In this document: piece after piece, positions 12,870 to 13,104 of the stretch
How the letters are laid out: each line of letters starts with the position of its first letter
How positions within the stretch are numbered: position 1 is the first letter of the stretch
Source: an uncultured Ruminococcus sp.
Lineage (GTDB): Bacteria; Bacillota; Clostridia; Oscillospirales; Acutalibacteraceae
Reading direction: 5' to 3'
Length of the DNA: 13,104 nucleotides
NCBI GenBank assembly: GCA_902773035.1
Contig: CACYDB010000187.1
Span: 1 to 13,104 of the forward strand
Translations under genes and position numbers: made by a program
Notes under the pieces: model-generated
Told to the model about the DNA's origin: nothing
The model's input: only the letters and a program-made list of their open reading frames with translations
Databases searched by the model: none

Positions 12870-13104
12870 ATGGTTGATAATATTATTATTGTTGCCGGTC
12901 AGGTCGCGATACTTTTTATCCTTATCGCGATAGGCTTTATCTGCGGCAAGACGCGGCTGATAAATGAGGTCGGCGCGAAGCATCTGACTGATATAGTTTT
13001 GTATCTCGCGACTCCGTGCGTAATGATCCGCGCGTTTCAGCGCGTCCGGTTCAGCTCCTCGCTGATAACGGGGCTCGGAGTTTCAACCATTTGCGCCGTG
13101 GCGA
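12870..13104 (+). CDS. AEC-family (auxin efflux carrier-like) transporter, N-terminal part
   Basis: An open frame of 78 codons runs from ATG 12870 to the window edge without a stop. GAGGT at 12858-12862 precedes it by 7 nt. The first helix is IIIVAGQVAILFILIAIGFI (about 5-24), then CGKTRLINEVGAKHLTDIVLYLATPCVMIRAF in two pieces, with the conserved LTDIVLYLATPC segment near residues 43-54 typical of AEC/MleP-like carriers, which export or exchange organic acids and related anions. A third hydrophobic stretch starts at the cut. The full protein should be about 300 residues. The gene is truncated by the window, not by mutation. Substrate cannot be told from this part. Confidence 0.82.
   Translation, partial: MVDNIIIVAGQVAILFILIAIGFICGKTRLINEVGAKHLTDIVLYLATPCVMIRAFQRVRFSSSLITGLGVSTICAVA

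Noticed and set aside
12633..12983. A 116-codon minus-strand open frame
   Set aside because: It covers the transporter promoter and the first part of the AEC gene, has no ribosome site and gives a low-complexity, family-free protein.

Overview
The window looks like chromosomal DNA of an endospore-forming, low-to-mid-GC Gram-positive anaerobe of the class Clostridia, most likely a Ruminococcus-like member of the Oscillospirales. The evidence is a full-length spoIIE gene, strong AAGGAGG-type ribosome binding sites, consensus sigma-A promoters, a UgtP/MGDG-synthase-type glycosyltransferase, a VanW/YoaR-type envelope protein and a lysine/alanine-rich protein of the DUF6465 type. The genus is inference. 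I see no tRNA, rRNA, insertion sequence, phage gene or CRISPR array. Eight complete genes and one truncated gene are supported, and nearly every transcription unit ends in a clear intrinsic terminator.

Layout. (1) 44-2446: spoIIE alone, with its own promoter and terminator. The promoter has a 21-bp spacer, the unusual geometry known for the Spo0A-activated spoIIE promoter of Bacillus subtilis. (2) 2452-6018, minus strand: a compact three-gene operon of a GT28 diacylglycerol-type glycosyltransferase, a serpin-fold lipoprotein and a polytopic LPG-synthase-TM/flippase-like protein. (3) 6130-8139, divergent from the operon: a membrane-anchored VanW-family protein with a histone-H1-like cytoplasmic tail and a very acidic extracellular tail. 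A perfect Spo0A-box sequence lies between the divergent units. (4) 8284-10520: an EF-G paralogue whose switch-II histidine and NKxD motif are altered. (5) 10620-11460: a 15-cysteine protein I do not recognise, with a possible sporulation-sigma-type promoter. (6) 11504-12000: a stand-alone CBS-pair protein, possibly CbpB/DarB-like. (7) 12031-12636, minus strand: a DUF6465-type protein with a histone-H1-like Lys/Ala/Pro repeat tail. (8) 12778 to the window edge: the first 78 codons of an AEC-family transporter, cut off by the window end.

How the genes work together. The minus-strand operon is the clearest functional unit: a cytosolic or membrane-face enzyme that would glycosylate a lipid, a surface lipoprotein, and a membrane protein of a family tied to lipid movement. 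The neighbouring VanW protein also acts at the envelope. spoIIE, the possible sporulation-type promoter of the Cys-rich gene and the Spo0A box hint at sporulation control, but only spoIIE is secure. Three of the eight complete genes appear to start at TTG, each placed by a good Shine-Dalgarno sequence, so start sites based on ATG or GTG alone would be wrong here.
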